Positions 56,989-64,000 of a stretch of DNA of 64,000 nucleotides are shown piece after piece; position 1 is the stretch's first letter, and the number at the start of each line of letters is the position of its first letter. Position numbers and translations under genes: made by a program. The stretch spans positions 124,001 to 188,000 of the forward strand of contig NZ_QYRN01000008.1 of NCBI RefSeq assembly GCF_003583935.1, read 5' to 3'. Source of the stretch: Aureimonas flava. Its GTDB lineage: Bacteria > Pseudomonadota > Alphaproteobacteria > Rhizobiales > Rhizobiaceae. The notes below the pieces were generated by a model, which was not told the DNA's origin, ran no database searches, and was given only the letters and a program-made list of their open reading frames with translations.

Positions 56989-58109
56989 GCGAAGCCCCCT
57001 CTCCCGTCTCGGTGCGCGTCGAGCTCGGCGCCCGCAGCTACGACATCCTGATCGGCCCTGGGCTCCTCCAGGACGCCGGACACCATTTCGCCGCGCGTCT
57101 TCCGGGCGCGCGCGCGCTGGTCGTCTCCGACCGGACGGTGGCCGCGCTGCACGCCGACCGCCTCCTGGCCTCGCTGGCCCGGGCCGGCGTCGCGGCGACG
57201 CTCCTGACCCTGCCGCCCGGCGAGACCACGAAGTCCTTCGACCACCTGATGACGGTGGTGGACCGGATCCTCGCCGAGCGGCTGGAGCGGGGCGACGCGG
57301 TGGTGGCGCTCGGCGGCGGCGTGATCGGCGACCTGTCGGGCTTTGCCGCCGGCATCGCGCGGCGCGGCATGCGCTTCGTCCAGGTGCCGACCTCGCTGCT
57401 GGCGCAGGTCGACAGCTCCGTGGGCGGCAAGACCGGCATCAACAGCCCGCGCGGCAAGAACCTCGTGGGCGTGTTCCACCAGCCCGCGCTGGTGCTGGCC
57501 GACACCGACGTCCTCGACACGCTGCCCGAGCGGGAGTTCCGCGCCGGCTACGCCGAGGTGGTCAAGTACGGGCTGATCGACCGGCCGGACTTCTTCGAAT
57601 GGCTCGAGGCGAACCGCGCGGCGATCTTCGCGGGCGGCCCGGCGCGGGTCGAGGCGGTGGCGGCGAGCTGCCGGGCGAAGGCCGCCGTGGTCGCGGGCGA
57701 CGAGCGCGAGGACGGCGACCGCGCCCTCCTGAACCTCGGCCACACGTTCGGCCACGCGCTGGAGTCCGTCGCGCGCTACGACCCCGCCCGCCTCGTCCAC
57801 GGCGAGGGCGTCTCGGTCGGCATGGCGCTGGCCCACCGCTTCTCCCGCCGGCTCGGCCTTTGCCCCGGCCAGGACGCGGTGCGGGCCGAGGCCCATCTTC
57901 GCGCCGCCGGTCTGCCGACGCGCATCCAGGAGATTCCCGGCGAGGGCTTCACGCTGGAGGCGCTGATGGACCGGATCGCGCAGGACAAGAAGGTCACGCG
58001 CGGGTCGCTGACCTTCATCCTGACGCATGGCCTCGGCCGCTCCTTCGTGGCGCGCGACGTCGCGCCCGAGGCGCTCGGCGCGTTCCTCGCCGAGGAACTC
58101 GCAGGCTAG
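56985..58109 (+). CDS. aroB: 3-dehydroquinate synthase
   Basis: AroB makes 3-dehydroquinate from DAHP using NAD and zinc. The 374-residue protein has the NAD-binding [40 protein letters not shown], and zinc ligands in [24 protein letters not shown] and [13 protein letters not shown]. It is coupled to aroK. Its stop codon TAG is shared with the stop of the converging DUF1275 gene within CTAG. Confidence 0.97.
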   Translation: MSEAPSPVSVRVELGARSYDILIGPGLLQDAGHHFAARLPGARALVVSDRTVAALHADRLLASLARAGVAATLLTLPPGETTKSFDHLMTVVDRILAERLERGDAVVALGGGVIGDLSGFAAGIARRGMRFVQVPTSLLAQVDSSVGGKTGINSPRGKNLVGVFHQPALVLADTDVLDTLPEREFRAGYAEVVKYGLIDRPDFFEWLEANRAAIFAGGPARVEAVAASCRAKAAVVAGDEREDGDRALLNLGHTFGHALESVARYDPARLVHGEGVSVGMALAHRFSRRLGLCPGQDAVRAEAHLRAAGLPTRIQEIPGEGFTLEALMDRIAQDKKVTRGSLTFILTHGLGRSFVARDVAPEALGAFLAEELAG

Positions 58110-58807
58110 GGTCGACCGGTCGGCCGCCGGTAGGGTCGGCGCGCGAGATAGGTCCGGCGCCAGCGTTCGGGAATGGCGAGGGCGAGCCCCGACAGGGCCG
58201 CGCAGGCGAGGGTCGAGGCGAGGATCGCCGCGTGGCCGAAGCGCGCCTGCGCCAGCGCGCCGGCGACCGCGCCGGCCGCCATGCCGAGCCAGGGCACGCC
58301 CTGCGCCCACCAGCCCGGCGACGCCTCGCCGCGGACGGCGCGCGCCAGCCCCCGGCCGAGACGCGACAGCGCGCCGGTGACGTAGGTGAGGCCCAGCGCC
58401 TGGCCGCCGACCTCCTCCAGCGCGACGTTGATCGCGCCCATGGCGACCACCAGCAGCACGATCGCCGCCCCGCCCCCGCCCAGCGCCGCCGACAGGCCGG
58501 TCAGCGCCGCGACCGCCGCGAGCAGCGCCGGCTGGCTGCCGCGCGCGGCCCGGATCGCCAGCGCGCCGAGCGCGTTGCCGGCCACGAAGGCGATCACGAG
58601 AATCAGGAGATGGCCCGCGCGCCCGAACTCCCCCGTGCCGGCGGCGATCCCGAGACGCGTCGTATTGCCGCTCATGAAGGACACGAAGTCGCCCGCCAGC
58701 AGGAAGCCGATCGCGTCGGTCATCCCCGCCGTGAAGGACAGGAGGCTCGCGAACAGGAGCCCGACGGCGATCCGCTGCCGCGCGCGGCGGCGCACGCGGC
58801 GGCGCAT
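58106..58807 (-). CDS. DUF1275 (YoaK) family membrane protein
   Basis: The 233-residue protein has six or seven membrane helices and the family motifs SFTAGMTDAIGFLLAGDFVSFMSGNTTRLG and VTGALSRLGRGLARAV. The function is not established; YoaK-type proteins are thought to be transporters. It lies directly after bolA on the same strand with five bases between, so they may be co-transcribed. Its stop shares CTAG with aroB. Confidence 0.85.
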   Translation of the reverse strand: MRRRVRRRARQRIAVGLLFASLLSFTAGMTDAIGFLLAGDFVSFMSGNTTRLGIAAGTGEFGRAGHLLILVIAFVAGNALGALAIRAARGSQPALLAAVAALTGLSAALGGGGAAIVLLVVAMGAINVALEEVGGQALGLTYVTGALSRLGRGLARAVRGEASPGWWAQGVPWLGMAAGAVAGALAQARFGHAAILASTLACAALSGLALAIPERWRRTYLARRPYRRPTGRP

Positions 58808-58812
58808 GGGGC

Positions 58813-59115
58813 CTAGAAGCGCGTCGGCTCGCCGGGCGCGGCGGCCTCGATGGCGAGCGCGTGGACGCCGGTTTCGAGCTCGGCCGCCAGAAGCGCGTTC
58901 ACCGCCCGGTGACGCTCCAGCCGGCTCCGCCCCGCAAAGGCCGCCGACACGACGCGCACGCGAAAATGCGTCTCGCCCGTTCCGTCGAAGCCGCCGTGGT
59001 GGCCGCTGCCCTCGTGGTGGTGGCCGGCATGGAGATGGCTCTCGTTCACCACCTCCAGCCGCTCGGGCGACAGGGCCCGCGTCAGCTTCGCCTCGATCTC
59101 GGCCGCCTTGGTCAT
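58813..59115 (-). CDS. bolA: BolA-family protein with histidine-rich loop
   Basis: The 100-residue BolA protein has the family helix AAEIEAKLTRALSPERLEVV, the motif THFRVRVVSAAFAGRSRLER and HRAVNALLAAELETGVHALA. Where most BolA proteins have a short loop, this one has HLHAGHHHEGSGHHGGFDGT, with seven histidines in about 15 residues. BolA proteins work with monothiol glutaredoxins on iron-sulfur clusters and iron sensing. The extra histidines could bind metal. The ATG at 59115 follows GGGCGAGAC. Confidence 0.9.
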   Translation of the reverse strand: MTKAAEIEAKLTRALSPERLEVVNESHLHAGHHHEGSGHHGGFDGTGETHFRVRVVSAAFAGRSRLERHRAVNALLAAELETGVHALAIEAAAPGEPTRF

Positions 59116-59248
59116 GATGTCGCCTCGCCCGTCTGGGATCGCCCCTGTGCAGCGCCTCGCGGCGCCTTGCCGGCTTTCCGTTTTGGGCGGGTTTTCCGTT
59201 CTGTCAATTCTTGTTCGCACGGGGGGCGGCCCCCATAATCGCGGTCTG

Positions 59249-59869
59249 ATGAAGCTCGACTCCAAATACTTCGACAAGATCCGGGTCCGCCCCGCCCGTT
59301 CGGGGGCCGCCGAACCCGAGCGCACGCCCGTCTGCGCCTGGGACGGCTGCCAGGAGCCGGGCTCGCACAAGGCGCCGCGCGGGCGCGACCACGAGGGCCA
59401 GTACCTCCACTTCTGCGTCGACCACGTGCGCCTGTACAACAAGTCCTACAACTACTTCTCCGGGCTCGGCGACGACGACATTCAGAAGTACCTCAAGGAC
59501 TCGCTGACCGGCCACCGGCCGACCTGGACCATGGGGTCCAACAATTCGGGCGGGGCCATGCCCTCGCAGAAGCCGAGCGGGCGCCCGCGCCGCTGGAACG
59601 GGGCGCGCCCGCGCGACTCGTTCAACCTGTTCGGCGAAGGCGAGGCCGCGCCGCCGCCGCCGCGCCGCAAGGCGCGCACGCTGGAGGTGAAGGCGCTGAC
59701 CACGCTGGGCCTGGCCGAGAACGCCGGCGGCGAGGCGATCCGCGTGCGCTACAAGGCCCTCGTCAAGCAGTACCACCCGGACGCCAACGGCGGCGACCGC
59801 GGCTCGGAGGACCGGCTCGCCGAGGTCATCCAGGCCTACAAGCTTTTGAAGGCGTCGGGCTTCTGTTAA
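59249..59869 (+). CDS. J-domain protein of Rhizobiales
   Basis: The 206-residue protein has an N-terminal part with [20 protein letters not shown] and [20 protein letters not shown], a possible zinc site of three cysteines and a histidine. A flexible middle of Pro/Arg follows, then a J domain at the C terminus with [12 protein letters not shown], which carries the HPD needed to stimulate DnaK. The reverse order compared with DnaJ is typical of the DnaJ-like protein next to bolA and cobS in rhizobia. It probably recruits DnaK to specific clients. Confidence 0.9.
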   Translation: MKLDSKYFDKIRVRPARSGAAEPERTPVCAWDGCQEPGSHKAPRGRDHEGQYLHFCVDHVRLYNKSYNYFSGLGDDDIQKYLKDSLTGHRPTWTMGSNNSGGAMPSQKPSGRPRRWNGARPRDSFNLFGEGEAAPPPPRRKARTLEVKALTTLGLAENAGGEAIRVRYKALVKQYHPDANGGDRGSEDRLAEVIQAYKLLKASGFC

Positions 59870-59960
59870 GCCCTGGGTCCGGGCCGGTTCGACGCGCGCC
59901 GGCGGCCAGAGCGAGACGCATGATGACGGCCTGCCGCCCGGCGGCAGCGCCCCTGGAGGT

Positions 59961-60950
59961 ATGATGAGTGCAGCGGAACCGGATGTGGCGAACCTTCCCG
60001 ACGCCATGGTCTCCGTCCGCGAAACCTTCGGTTTCGACAGCGACCTGAAGGTTCCGGCCTTCTCCAAGCCCGACCCGCACGTTCCCGAGGCCGACCCGGA
60101 CTACCTGTTCGACCGGCAGACGACGCTGGCGATCCTGGCGGGCTTCGCCAAGAACCGCCGCGTGATGGTGTCGGGCTACCACGGCACCGGCAAGTCCACC
60201 CATATCGAGCAGGTCGCCGCCCGGCTGAACTGGCCGTGCGTTCGCATCAACCTCGACAGCCACGTGTCGCGCATCGACCTCGTGGGCAAGGACGCGATCA
60301 CCGTCCGCGACGGGATGCAGGTCACCGAGTTCCGCGACGGCGTGCTGCCCTGGGCCTATCAGAACAACGTCGCCCTCGTGTTCGACGAGTACGACGCCGG
60401 CCGGCCGGACGTGATGTTCGTGATCCAGCGCGTACTGGAATCCTCCGGCCGCCTGACCCTTCTCGACCAGGCGCGCGTCATTCGCCCGCACCCCGCCTTC
60501 CGCCTGTTCGCCACCGCCAACACGGTGGGCCTCGGCGACACGACGGGCCTCTATCACGGCACGCAGCAGATCAACCAGGCGCAGATGGACCGCTGGTCCA
60601 TCGTCACGACGCTGAACTACCTGCCGCACGACAACGAGGTCGGTATCGTGCAGGCCAAGGCCCGGCACTTCCAGACCAAGGAGGGGCGCGCCCAGGTGTC
60701 CAAGATGGTGCGCGTCGCCGACCTCACGCGCTCGGCCTTCGTCAATGGCGACCTGTCCACCGTGATGAGCCCGCGCACGGTGATCACCTGGGCCGAGAAC
60801 GCCGAGATCTTCGGCGACATCGGCTTCGCCTTCCGCCTCACCTTCCTCAACAAGTGCGACGACCTCGAGCGCCCGCTGGTGGCCGAGTTCTATCAGCGCG
60901 CCTTCGGCGAGGACCTGCCCGAGGCGGCGTCGAACCTCGTGCTGGACTGA
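59961..60950 (+). CDS. cobS: Cobaltochelatase subunit CobS
   Basis: CobS is the AAA+ subunit of the aerobic cobaltochelatase CobNST that inserts cobalt into hydrogenobyrinic acid a,c-diamide. The 329-residue protein has Walker [21 protein letters not shown], Walker B in [17 protein letters not shown], and sensor and arginine-finger segments such as [19 protein letters not shown]. The ATG at 59961 follows GGAGG. Its stop overlaps the next gene as TGATG. Confidence 0.96.
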   Translation: MMSAAEPDVANLPDAMVSVRETFGFDSDLKVPAFSKPDPHVPEADPDYLFDRQTTLAILAGFAKNRRVMVSGYHGTGKSTHIEQVAARLNWPCVRINLDSHVSRIDLVGKDAITVRDGMQVTEFRDGVLPWAYQNNVALVFDEYDAGRPDVMFVIQRVLESSGRLTLLDQARVIRPHPAFRLFATANTVGLGDTTGLYHGTQQINQAQMDRWSIVTTLNYLPHDNEVGIVQAKARHFQTKEGRAQVSKMVRVADLTRSAFVNGDLSTVMSPRTVITWAENAEIFGDIGFAFRLTFLNKCDDLERPLVAEFYQRAFGEDLPEAASNLVLD

Positions 60951-61417
60951 TGCCGACACGCCGGGCACTCTTCCTCGCCGCGGCCCTCGGCTGCCTCGCC
61001 GTTCCGGCGCTGGCGGCCCAGGACCGTATCCTGCGGGTCGAGGGGGCGCTGACGGCACGGACCTATCCCGGCCTCGAAGCCTTCCTGTCGAACTCGGTCG
61101 GTACGATCGTCGGCCTCGACATCCGGGCCGACGCGGACCAGGAGGGGCTCAGCGCGTCGACCGACGGCGGGCGCTTCGTCGCCTACCGGCCGGGATCGGG
61201 CTCGGAGACCGAGATCGTCGCGGACGGCGGCTTCGGGTTTCAGCACGGAGCCGTGACGCTGGAAGGATTCTTCTCGGTGAAAGACGGCGGCATGAACCAG
61301 GGCATCGTCTCGCTGTTCCTGGAACGCCAGCCGGACGCCAGCATCCGCCTGTCCGACACGCCGGTGAAAGCCATCCGCATCGACCGCCTGGATCCCAGGA
61401 TCCGCAAGCAGGATTAG
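60950..61417 (+). CDS. Exported protein of unknown function between cobS and cobT
   Basis: The 155-residue protein has a signal peptide ([20 protein letters not shown]). The mature part reads [20 protein letters not shown] and later SRGDGGxx-free stretches such as [20 protein letters not shown] and [21 protein letters not shown] recognise no domain. The start overlaps the cobS stop by one base, and cobT starts four bases after its stop, so it is within the operon. A periplasmic protein inside a cytoplasmic chelatase operon is odd. Confidence 0.7.
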   Translation: MPTRRALFLAAALGCLAVPALAAQDRILRVEGALTARTYPGLEAFLSNSVGTIVGLDIRADADQEGLSASTDGGRFVAYRPGSGSETEIVADGGFGFQHGAVTLEGFFSVKDGGMNQGIVSLFLERQPDASIRLSDTPVKAIRIDRLDPRIRKQD

Positions 61418-61421
61418 TCTC

Positions 61422-63326
61422 GTGCCCCGCATCGGCGACAACTCGACCAAGGCCCCGCGCGGCAAGGCGCCCGACCGCGAGCCGTTCCGGCGCGCGGTGG
61501 CCGGCTGCATGCGCGCCATCGCCGGGGACGGCGAGCTCGAGGTCACCTACGGCAACGAGCGGCCGGGCCTGACGGGCAGCCGTGCCCGCCTGCCTGAGCT
61601 GCCCAAGCGCGCCGGCCAGGGCGACGTGTCGGTGGTGCGCGGCCTGTCGGACGCGATGGCCCTGCGCAAGGCGCGTCACGACGCGCGCGTCCACGCCACG
61701 CTCTCGCCCGACGGGCGCGGGGCGCGGGCCGTGTTCGACGCGCTGGAGCAGGCGCGCTGCGAGGCGATCGGCGCCAACGCCATGCCGGGCGTCGCCGACA
61801 ACCTCGCCGCCATGCTCGAGGACAAGTATCACCGCTCCAACCTCTCCGAGGTGACCGACCGCGCCGAGGCGCCGCTGGAGGATGCCCTGGCGCTCCTGGT
61901 GCGCGAGCGGCTGACCGGCCGCCCCGTGCCGGCGAGCGGGCAGGCGCTGGTCGACGTCTGGCGCGACTGGATCGAGGACAAGGCGGGGCCGAAGTTCGAG
62001 CGGCTCGGCGAGACGGTGGAGGACCAGCGCCTCTTCGCCCGCGCCATCCGCGACATGCTCGTGTCGATGGACATGGCGGAGGAGCTGGCCGACGAATCGC
62101 AGTCTGAGGACGAGGATTCGCCCGAGGAGGCCGGCGACAGCCAGAGCCGCGACAACGAGGAAGCGGGCGCCGAGAAGGAAGCGGGCCAGGACGAGGCCGA
62201 GCCCGAGGAGACGGAGGGCGAGGCGGAGACGGAGGACGCGTCGGAGGCCGAGACGTCCGAGGCCACCGCCGAGGAGGCGTCGGACGAGGACGAGCCGGAT
62301 TCGGAGACGCCCGGCGATTCGCGCCGGCCCAACCAGCCGATGCCGCGCGATCTCGGCGACACGGACTACCGCGTCTTCGCCGAGACCTTCGACGAGACGG
62401 TCGGGGCGGAGGAGCTGTGCGAGGAGGCCGAGCTCGACCGGCTGCGCGCCTTTCTCGACAAGCAGCTCGTCTCGCTCCAGGGCGCCGTCGGGCGGCTCGC
62501 CAACCGCCTCCAGCGTCGCCTCATGGCGCAGCAGAACCGCGCCTGGGACTTCGACCTCGAGGAAGGCTACCTCGACACGGCGCGCCTCACCCGGCTCGTC
62601 ACCGACCCGATGCAGCCCCTGTCCTTCAAGATGGAGCGCGACACCCAGTTCCGCGACACGATCGTCACGCTCCTGATCGACAATTCCGGCTCGATGCGCG
62701 GCCGGCCGATCACCGTGGCGGCGACCTGCGCCGACATCCTAGCGCGCACGCTGGAGCGTTGCGGCGTCAAGGTCGAGGTGCTGGGCTTCACGACGCGCGC
62801 CTGGAAGGGCGGCCAGTCCCGCGAGGCCTGGCTCAAGGCCGGCAAGCCGCAGCGGCCGGGCCGGCTCAACGACATCCGCCACATCGTCTACAAGGGCGCC
62901 GATGCGCCCTGGCGGCGGGCCCGGCGCAATCTCGGCCTGATGATGCGCGAGGGGCTGCTCAAGGAGAACATCGACGGCGAGGCGCTGATCTGGGCGCACA
63001 ACCGCCTGCTCGGCCGCCCCGAGCAGCGGCGCATCCTGATGATGATCTCGGACGGGGCGCCGGTGGACGATTCGACCCTCTCGGTGAACCCCGGCAACTA
63101 CCTGGAGCGGCACTTGCGCGCGGTGATCGAGGAGATCGAGACGCGCTCGCCGGTGGAGCTCCTGGCGATCGGCATCGGCCACGACGTGACGCGCTACTAC
63201 CGCCGCGCCGTGACGATCTCGGACGCCGAGGAACTGGCCGGTGCGATGACCGAGCAGCTCGCGGCCCTGTTCGCCGACGAGGGGGAGATGCCCCTGCGCC
63301 GACGCCGCGCCGCCGGCCGGCGCTGA
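61422..63326 (+). CDS. cobT: Cobaltochelatase subunit CobT
   Basis: CobT pairs with CobS to form the ATPase chaperone part of aerobic cobaltochelatase. The 634-residue protein starts from GTG with [21 protein letters not shown] strongly acidic stretch (residues about 220-300, Glu/Asp/Ser/Ala) follows, and a C-terminal von Willebrand A domain with the MIDAS motif [19 protein letters not shown] and [20 protein letters not shown]. Length is normal. It ends two bases before the next gene. Confidence 0.96.
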   Translation: MPRIGDNSTKAPRGKAPDREPFRRAVAGCMRAIAGDGELEVTYGNERPGLTGSRARLPELPKRAGQGDVSVVRGLSDAMALRKARHDARVHATLSPDGRGARAVFDALEQARCEAIGANAMPGVADNLAAMLEDKYHRSNLSEVTDRAEAPLEDALALLVRERLTGRPVPASGQALVDVWRDWIEDKAGPKFERLGETVEDQRLFARAIRDMLVSMDMAEELADESQSEDEDSPEEAGDSQSRDNEEAGAEKEAGQDEAEPEETEGEAETEDASEAETSEATAEEASDEDEPDSETPGDSRRPNQPMPRDLGDTDYRVFAETFDETVGAEELCEEAELDRLRAFLDKQLVSLQGAVGRLANRLQRRLMAQQNRAWDFDLEEGYLDTARLTRLVTDPMQPLSFKMERDTQFRDTIVTLLIDNSGSMRGRPITVAATCADILARTLERCGVKVEVLGFTTRAWKGGQSREAWLKAGKPQRPGRLNDIRHIVYKGADAPWRRARRNLGLMMREGLLKENIDGEALIWAHNRLLGRPEQRRILMMISDGAPVDDSTLSVNPGNYLERHLRAVIEEIETRSPVELLAIGIGHDVTRYYRRAVTISDAEELAGAMTEQLAALFADEGEMPLRRRRAAGRR

Positions 63327-63328
63327 GG

Positions 63329-64000
63329 ATGGGGCTGCTCGCCCGGCGCGCCGGCCGGCCGGCGCTCGCCGCGGCGCTTTTCCTGGCGGCCCTGGCCCCT
63401 GTGCCGCAGGCCCTCGCCGACGAGACGCCCATCCGCGCCCAGCCGATCGCCCGCTTCGCGATCGGCCGCGACACGGTGCGCTTCGGCGCGCTCGACTATC
63501 GCGGGGGCTTCTCCTACGCCTCGTCCGACCGCCGCCTCCAGGGCGTCTCCTCGATCCGCATGAAGCCCCTTGGCGCCGGCTTCCTGGCGGTGACCGACAC
63601 CGGCTTCTGGTTCGCCGGGACGATCCGGCGCGACGCGCAGGGTCGCCCCGTGGGCATTGCCGAGGCCCGCATCGCCCCGATCCTGAACCCCGCCGGGCGC
63701 CCGATGCCGAACAAGGGGCAGGCCGACGCGGAGGGCTTGGCGATCCGGGACGGCGAGGCGCTGGTGAGCTTCGAGCGCGACCATCGGATCGAGGCCTTCC
63801 GGCCGGCGTGGACGCCGTTCGAGGCCAAGGGGCGGCGCCTGCCGCTGCCGATCCCCCGGCGCGAGCTGCGCGGCAACGGCGGCATCGAGACCATCGCGGC
63901 CGCGCCGCAGGATTCGCCGCTGCGCGGCGCCGTGGTCGTGGTGGCCGAGCAGTCCGTCGACGGCGACGGCAACCTGTTCGCCGCGATTCTGGGGCGCGGC
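63329..64000 (+). CDS. Phytase-like esterase-domain protein (partial)
   Basis: The first 224 residues are visible; the gene runs off the right edge. A signal peptide (ALAAALFLAALAPVPQALA) is followed by FAIGRDTVRFGALDYRGGFS, GFLAVTDTGFWFAGTIRRDA, GQADAEGLAIRDGEALVSFE and RDHRIEAFRPAW, the pattern of the esterase-like activity of phytase family. It should be periplasmic or surface-bound. The ATG lies two bases after the cobT stop, with GAGG overlapping, so it is probably in the cob operon. Confidence 0.85.
   Translation, partial: MGLLARRAGRPALAAALFLAALAPVPQALADETPIRAQPIARFAIGRDTVRFGALDYRGGFSYASSDRRLQGVSSIRMKPLGAGFLAVTDTGFWFAGTIRRDAQGRPVGIAEARIAPILNPAGRPMPNKGQADAEGLAIRDGEALVSFERDHRIEAFRPAWTPFEAKGRRLPLPIPRRELRGNGGIETIAAAPQDSPLRGAVVVVAEQSVDGDGNLFAAILGRG

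Noticed and set aside
59870-59960. A cobalamin riboswitch before cobS.
   Set aside because: The gap is only 91 bases and shows no B12-box-like element; cobS has just a normal RBS.

Overview
The window is a stretch of bacterial chromosome with very high GC content (about 70% by eye) and closely packed genes. It looks like an alphaproteobacterium of the order Hyphomicrobiales (Rhizobiales). The evidence is a class I lysyl-tRNA synthetase, the cobS/cobT aerobic cobaltochelatase genes, the set DUF4167 - prmC - prfA - ptsP - lysC, an infC gene separate from rpmI-rplT, a bacterial transglutaminase-like cysteine peptidase, and Irr/Mur-type metal boxes. Genus cannot be fixed from the sequence; Aurantimonadaceae-like is only a guess.

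Layout. 1-9,000: translation genes (pheS, rplT, rpmI, infC, infA), murA, maf and yacG, with small membrane and exported proteins between them. 9,000-16,100: a TerC-family membrane protein behind a 303-base gap with two hairpins, queF, ribB with a degenerate second domain, a VOC protein, an exonuclease, and a LacI - SDR - FAH-hydrolase operon that looks like a sugar-acid oxidation pathway. 16,100-19,700: a sitABCD manganese importer under a Mur box. 19,700-26,650: a GH13 glycosidase, a thermonuclease-like protein, lysK, an orphan solute-binding protein, and a glycosyltransferase that seems to have lost the start of its catalytic domain. 26,650-30,730: the most accessory-looking part, with a DUF2188 protein, an alkaline-phosphatase-superfamily hydrolase, a 504-residue RTX repeat protein, a 78-residue unknown, and two long gaps, one holding an orphan plus-strand terminator.

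30,730-39,900: DUF4167, prmC, prfA, ptsP, lysC, ubiG, and a serine beta-lactamase-family gene broken by a TAG just before its SxxK motif. 39,900-45,300: a hypothetical gene, dps with two tandem ICE-like boxes, tandem DUF1289 genes, DUF1178, a nitrilase-family hydrolase, grxC, comF and a methyltransferase. 45,300-49,500: a Flp pilin pair, mutT, a GNAT acetyltransferase, argJ and a parvulin. 49,500-58,800: secA with a clear promoter, an L,D-transpeptidase, accA, xerD, aroK-aroB and a DUF1275 protein. 58,800-64,000: bolA with a histidine-rich loop, a J-domain protein, cobS, an exported protein inserted between cobS and cobT, cobT, and the start of a phytase-like esterase.

Most genes are housekeeping. 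A metal and redox theme recurs (SitABCD, Dps, TerC, glutaredoxin, BolA, cobaltochelatase), and the regulatory sites in front of sitA and dps match the Mur and Irr systems of rhizobia. No tRNA, rRNA, CRISPR array, insertion sequence or prophage was seen. I did not find a convincing new multi-gene system. The least explained stretches are the 26.6-30.7 kb region, the structured leader of the TerC gene, and the palindromes upstream of the Flp pilin pair.
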